From the NCBI GenBank assembly GCA_030073355.1, contig JALDTH010000004.1, positions 1-36,374 on the forward strand: a stretch of 36,374 bases of DNA, given 5' to 3'. Shown here piece after piece: positions 32,660 through 36,374 of the stretch. The DNA comes from Candidatus Midichloria sp. (GTDB lineage: Bacteria > Pseudomonadota > Alphaproteobacteria > Rickettsiales > Midichloriaceae). Made by a program: the position numbers and the translations under genes. Below the pieces are notes generated by a model that had not been told where the DNA came from, searched no databases, and worked only from the letters and a program-made list of their open reading frames with translations. Within the stretch, counting starts at the first letter, position 1; each line of letters begins with the position of its first letter.

Positions 32660-33345
32660 TTATAAAAACTCCTTTATGTAATGCGCAGCGCGAGCCAATA
32701 GATAGGTATTAAACAACATGCTAAAGAAGTATATCACACTAAAAATCTTATTCCACCTGATTAATATATTTTCCCCAAAGTAAGCTATTAAAAACAGTCC
32801 TGGGATTGTACCCAGACCAAAGATAAATAAGCTAAGTCCAGCTGAAAAAATTGTGACTATAGGAAATTGCTGTTGCGATTGAAGCGTATACTAAGCCACA
32901 TTGTATAAATCCTAAAAGTATTCCGAGTATCCAACCTTTAAAACCAAAGGGATTATGAGTAAATGATTGCACTATGGTCACAAGCTTATTACTAAAGGAC
33001 CTCATAACTTTAAGTCTATTCCAATTGGATGCTATCCTCGAATTATCGGCAAAAGCGCTTGTTATAAAAAATAGTGCGGCGATCAACATCAGAATTGCCC
33101 CTAGTATTTTAATGAAATTGCGAGGTTACAGTAGCTAAACCAAACCAGCTCATTGCTAAAAGAGCATATCTAAAGCTGAGTAATTTTCTCTTTATGGAGA
33201 TCCATAAGTCTCATACTCATTTGGCTGATTGCTATTGGGCTACACATACCAATGCAGTGAGTAAAGCTACCAACTATGCCGGTTACGAACATCGTCATAA
33301 ATAAATCAAGACTTCCATAATTTAGCCCATAATTAATTATGGCGA
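32660..33345 (-). pseudogene. TauE/SafE-like membrane protein next to cbb3 genes, broken
   Basis: Resembles the COG2836 branch of TauE/SafE-like proteins that is often found beside cbb3 oxidase genes and linked to metal or oxidase assembly. Pieces on the minus strand are MFVTGIVGSFTHCIGMCSPI followed by AISQMSMRLMDLHKEKITQL and a stop, then in another frame RYALLAMSWFG. Later come NPFGFKGWILGILLGFIQCG and LVYASIATAISYSHNFFS, and after a last shift AGLSLFIFGLGTIPGLFLIA and IYFFSMLFNTYLLARAAHYI. The two conserved Cys-containing helix starts (CIGMC and QCGLVY) fit the family. It lies just upstream of ccoN on the same strand and is dead with the operon. The true start is not clear. Confidence 0.82.
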
Positions 33346-33370
33346 TACTTTTTGGTTACAGCACGACATA

Positions 33371-34618
33371 TTATCTATATTTATAAATATGTCCGTTGTT
33401 AGAGATGACATAAATATAATCACCAAAAACCGTAGGAGAAGAGGTGACGAATTCCATATCTCCAATACTTGCAAGTAATTTTCCAGAATGAATATCAAAT
33501 TTCAACAAATAGCCACAATGGCTAGTAATCAAAATACTATTTTTATTATAGATCACCGGCTTGGTCCATCTATGATAGTTGTTTTTAAGTTTTATGCAGC
33601 TATTTAAATTAACCAGATATTCAATTTGTCCTGTTTTTTTGTTTAGTACTACTAATTCATCTTTATCTGTAATAACATAAATGTACTTACCGTATACAAG
33701 GAACTTTGCGCTAGAATTGAGCTTTTGCTGCCATAGCTCTTCCTGGGTTTGATAATCGATTGCTAGAAATTTTCCATCTTTAGAGGTAGCATAAATTATA
33801 TCATTCTCAATAAAAAAGTGATTTAGAGTATATCTGTGAGTCTCATTACTGTTAAAACTATACTGGTTGTTGATAACAAATATTTTGTTAACCATTCCTG
33901 TTTCGGTATCGAGTGCGATAATTTCATTATTTGCTACCTGGAAAATAACATTTTTATCATAAACAACTGGCGCAAAATCTGCGACTGTTGACTGTACATG
34001 ATCTGCATCTATATGGCGCCATATAATTGTTCCATCACCCTTCTTAAGGGAATAAATTTCATTATGGGAGCTATGAAGAAATATCTTATCTTCATAAATA
34101 ATTGGTTTGCCCTTCACTACATCATCGAATTTAGCAGTCCAAATTTCTTTGCCGCTTTGACTATCTACTGCAATTAACTTATTGATACCATAAGTGACAT
34201 ATAAGACGTCGTCTTCTGCAACAATTTTTCCTACAGTTGTTAAGGAGTTACTTAAGGACTTACTCCATAATTTTTTATTAAGGTCTAAATTGTACGCTAA
34301 TAATCTCCCTTTAGAGGTTAAAATTATCACTTTGTCCTTAGTTATCAAGGGCTTGTTTGTGATACCAAGTGTTTGGAAAACGTCTATTTTTTTCTGAGCG
34401 AGCAATTTTATTTTATCCAAAGATTGAAGATTAGTGCACCTTTTACTTAAAGCTGCTTTTTTACTTAAAGCGCCTTCTTTGCTATTCGATATAAATACCT
34501 TTTGACGTTCTCCAGGCAGCTTTTCTTTATTGTAATTTGGATCAAAGGCACTGCAAGACGAAAGTAATAATTGAAAAGACAGCAAAAATATGAAGTAGCG
34601 CACAAGCATTAAAAACAT
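33371..34618 (-). CDS. bamB: PQQ-like beta-propeller lipoprotein, BamB-like
   Basis: Predicted outer-membrane lipoprotein that would help the BAM complex insert beta-barrel proteins. A signal peptide with lipobox (FLLSFQLLLSSCSAF) leads into a protein of about 415 residues made of repeated beta-propeller blades, with characteristic units such as GRLLAYNLDLNKKLWSKSL, NKLIAVDSQSGKEIWTAKF, GTIIWRHIDADHVQST and GKFLAIDYQTQEELWQQKL. I place the start at the ATG at 34618; the next in-frame ATG at 34609 is equally possible, while an upstream TTG at 34666 would start inside a terminator. Lipoprotein plus propeller fits BamB, but other PQQ-like repeat proteins share this pattern, and no der gene is next to it. 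Intact, unlike its neighbours on both sides. Confidence 0.8.
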   Translation of the reverse strand: MFLMLVRYFIFLLSFQLLLSSCSAFDPNYNKEKLPGERQKVFISNSKEGALSKKAALSKRCTNLQSLDKIKLLAQKKIDVFQTLGITNKPLITKDKVIILTSKGRLLAYNLDLNKKLWSKSLSNSLTTVGKIVAEDDVLYVTYGINKLIAVDSQSGKEIWTAKFDDVVKGKPIIYEDKIFLHSSHNEIYSLKKGDGTIIWRHIDADHVQSTVADFAPVVYDKNVIFQVANNEIIALDTETGMVNKIFVINNQYSFNSNETHRYTLNHFFIENDIIYATSKDGKFLAIDYQTQEELWQQKLNSSAKFLVYGKYIYVITDKDELVVLNKKTGQIEYLVNLNSCIKLKNNYHRWTKPVIYNKNSILITSHCGYLLKFDIHSGKLLASIGDMEFVTSSPTVFGDYIYVISNNGHIYKYR

Positions 34619-34663
34619 TAATTCAAATATAAAAACCTGATTAACATAATCTGCTATTTTTTG

Positions 34664-34698
34664 CAAAAAAAGAGTCTTTAATGTAAACTAAAGACTCT
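34664..34698 (-). terminator. Strong rho-independent terminator
   Basis: On the minus strand a perfect 10-base stem (AGAGTCTTTA with TAAAGACTCT) around an 8-base loop is followed by seven T residues. The stem overlaps the stop codon of the decayed coiled-coil gene at 34688-34690. It would end transcription from the degraded block before bamB, so bamB needs its own promoter in the 45 bases between the terminator and its start. Confidence 0.92.
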
Positions 34699-35111
34699 CT
34701 GCTAAAGTGGAATAATCTTTTTGGTTACTACTTAATATATCTGCTATATCTCCGAAGCCGTAATTACTCTCCTAGGTATTCTCAATATCTTGAGATATTT
34801 TATCTACTTATTTCTGGATTTACGCCACTAGAGCTTAACTGTTTTTAGTCATATCTAGTAAATTAATTTCTTGTTGAAGGATACGAGCAAATTCCTCATC
34901 TTCTTTTAATTGTTAAGCGCATCATAGGTCCTTTTCTTGGCGATTTATTTTCTTTGTTGTAGATTTGAAGCAAGCCCCATATCAGCTTGGGCTTTTGATG
35001 ATCTATATAACATAGCTATACTGTATCACTTTGTAATTCTTGCTGTTTAATTGCGTTTAGTTCATTCATTAAATTTTTATATGGTTTAGTAATGTTTGAT
35101 GCTTGTTTCAT
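34688..35111 (-). pseudogene. Degraded coiled-coil protein
   Basis: From the ATG at 35111 a first piece reads MKQASNITKPYKNLMNELNA, then IKQQELQSDTV before a stop. Other frames continue with MLYRSSKAQADMGLASNLQQ, AKKRTYDALNN, then LKEDEEFARILQQEINLLDM and TKNS, and finally VDKISQDIENT, a TAG, and ESNYGFGDIADILSSNQKDY before the final stop that lies in the terminator stem. All pieces are polar and helical. The stretch DEEFARILQQE resembles short ubiquitin-interaction-like helices of eukaryote-type proteins, but such acidic helices are common and I do not assign a function. Several lesions are present. Confidence 0.5.
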
Positions 35112-35197
35112 CTACTGTAAAGTTTGTGTTACCTTATACTAGAAGTATACTAGAAGGGGTTTCTTTTTTGCGTATGCACTAATGACCCTTTGTAATT

Positions 35198-35416
35198 ATG
35201 GTTATATTAGGAGCGCTTAGTATTTCAGATAAGCTAAAAAAGGATACAGCATCGTATCTTTCCTCTTCACTTACGGCACTTGGTTAATTTACCGTAGCTG
35301 GTATTGTATTGTTGTTCTCCATATCTAATACGGAATTCAAGTTATATATCTCCGCTTGTCTTTTGAGTTTACTTTTTATTTTATATCACCTTGAAGTTGT
35401 GTTATATATACTATAA
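35198..35416 (+). pseudogene. Small two-helix membrane protein with an internal stop
   Basis: The frame from the ATG at 35198 is open for 72 codons apart from one TAA at codon 30. It begins MVILGALSISDKLKKDTASY then LSSSLTALG, the stop, then FTVAGIVLLFSISNTEF and a long hydrophobic segment LYISACLLSLLFILYHLEVV. Sequence on both sides of the stop is consistent with one small membrane protein having two membrane helices. I do not recognise a family, there is no good ribosome-binding site, and the frame could be chance in AT-rich DNA. Confidence 0.35.
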
Positions 35417-35624
35417 TTACAATTCTACCAATATAAAACCCTGCTCTGTGTACTTAATTGAAATGTGTTATCACTAATATTTGATTACTAGGAGTTGTAC
35501 ATTGTATTGTATGAATAATACTGACTTCCTTGATCTCATTTGGTAGGTACAATTGAGTAGAGATCGGTTGCTCTAATCCTAAAGTTAAGTAGGAGTAATG
35601 TCTCTTAGAGAGTCAGGAATAGAT

Positions 35625-36118
35625 TTAGTACCATACTTTACTAGGGTAGCATACTGCTAGATACAGCACTAACGGCAAACTAGAATGAGATTGGTAAAAC
35701 TCTAAATATACTGTTTTATTAGTAAAATCTATATTGCCAGTTACAGTAGAATGCTTTTCGTCTCCATGCTCGGCTACAGTAGAATTTAATTTTTCGATAA
35801 GGCCCTTGGATATCTGCACATCGATTTCCGTAAGCTTAAGTTCTATACCTTCTAGAATATTATTATGGTCTTCATATTCAGTAATTAGAGCCTCTGTTAT
35901 AAAATGCGCTTTACTTATTTTCTATCTTCGTTTTCTACAGTTAGCTCATCTGCCTTAAACTCTATTCTTGCTATGGTGTCCGTATGTTTTTCATTTTTCT
36001 GCTATTTGTCATAAGAATAAAATTTGCATTACCGATAACTGAAGTTTTTTCTTCGTTTTTAATTCCTAGAATTACTTCTGTAAGGTTTGCTTAGATTCAA
36101 GATTAATTTTGGCCCTTC
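35625..36118 (-). pseudogene. Degraded repeat-containing protein of unknown function
   Basis: Pieces on the minus strand are AKINLESKQTLQ, then ANLTEVILGIKNEEKTSVIG with NANFILMT, then KHTDTIARIEFKADELTVEN followed by a stop. Then come HFITEALITEYEDHNNILEG, IELKLTEIDVQISKGLIEKL, NSTVAEHGDEKHSTVTGNID and FTNKTVYLEFYQ. A motif like (N/D)EK-x-(S/T)-x(2)-G-N-x(2)-F recurs at least twice (NEEKTSVIGNANF, DEKHSTVTGNIDF), with a possible third copy at NEKHTDTIARIEF, so the protein was probably made of beta-rich repeats. No signal peptide or complete frame is present. I do not recognise the family. Its start would lie toward the right edge of the window. Confidence 0.45.
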
Positions 36119-36374
36119 GGCTTGATTAATCTAATTGATTTCTATCCTTCATTCCCTCTTAAATTACATATTGTTTGTATTAACCTCTTTAACTTAAAGA
36201 ACTGGATATGCTTAAGAGGCTAGTACTTTCTCACAGCTTACAATAGCCCTCAGCATCTTCGTAAAATACTTCTCGACTCTTCCATTCGACTCTTAATTTA
36301 TCAACCTAAGTTTTGGATAAGAACAGTTAAAGAAAGTGGTATTTAGAGATCTGAATAAGGTACTATATGTTTAT
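36119..36374. other. Right edge, possible transposase shred
   Basis: No sustained frame is seen. On the minus strand around 36225-36290 a short piece reads NGRVEKYFTKMLRAI, which loosely resembles the NGKVERF segment of integrase-type (DDE) transposases, but it is too short and too interrupted to name. The stretch otherwise shows nothing I can identify. Confidence 0.25.

Overview
The window looks like an AT-rich chromosomal segment from an obligate intracellular alphaproteobacterium of the order Rickettsiales. Evidence is a rickettsial 17 kDa surface-antigen type lipoprotein, the alphaproteobacterial split F-type ATP synthase (atpI-B-E-F'-F in one operon, atpH-A-G-D-C in another, with separate b and b' subunits), a nuoG-ygfZ pair, and a large share of genes in visible decay. 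The remains of a cbb3 oxidase operon, of an AAA-ATPase of the kind often found in multiple copies in these genomes, and of an FG-GAP repeat protein would fit a Midichloriaceae-like lineage, but that family placement is inference.

Layout. Positions 223-4432 hold a minus-strand run: psd, 17 kDa lipoprotein, fabI, pcm-like methyltransferase, a dead rph and a DsbA-like thiol oxidoreductase. A LOG-family gene at 4523 is divergent. From 5.1 to 5.7 kb lies a relic of an FG-GAP/Thr-rich protein, then tRNA-Thr(GGU). Positions 6146-9024 are the F0 operon on the minus strand with a dead class II aldolase at its end. From 9.2 to 11.1 kb is accessory debris: a broken AAA-ATPase and a small coupled gene pair. 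Positions 11301-20621 are intact plus-strand housekeeping genes (alaS, ligA, atpHAGDC). queD, a frameshifted zapA and its coiled-coil partner follow on the minus strand; tatB-tatC-serS and a dead RDD gene are on the plus strand. From 24.6 to 26.5 kb are dead AsmA-like and cyclophilin genes, then intact ygfZ and nuoG. Positions 29488-33345 hold a cbb3 oxidase operon (ccoN-O-Q-P) and a TauE/SafE-like gene, all broken except tiny ccoQ. A BamB-like beta-propeller lipoprotein follows, then a strong terminator and about 1.7 kb of decayed accessory genes.

How it fits together. The intact genes serve translation (AlaS, SerS, tRNA-Thr), replication or repair (LigA), proton-driven ATP synthesis (F1F0, NuoG), Fe-S maintenance (YgfZ), envelope lipids (FabI, Psd), export (Tat) and outer-membrane assembly (BamB). 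The decay is gene-specific: alaS, ligA, nuoG, atpA and atpD are long and uninterrupted, while neighbours carry nonsense codons, frameshifts and deletions. This argues for real pseudogenisation rather than general sequencing error. The clearest story is recent loss of the high-affinity cbb3 terminal oxidase and of several envelope or accessory functions. I did not find a clearly new multi-gene system; the best candidates for follow-up are the ATGA-coupled small gene pair at 10.7-11.1 kb, the FG-GAP relic, and the degraded repeat and coiled-coil proteins at 34.7-36.1 kb.
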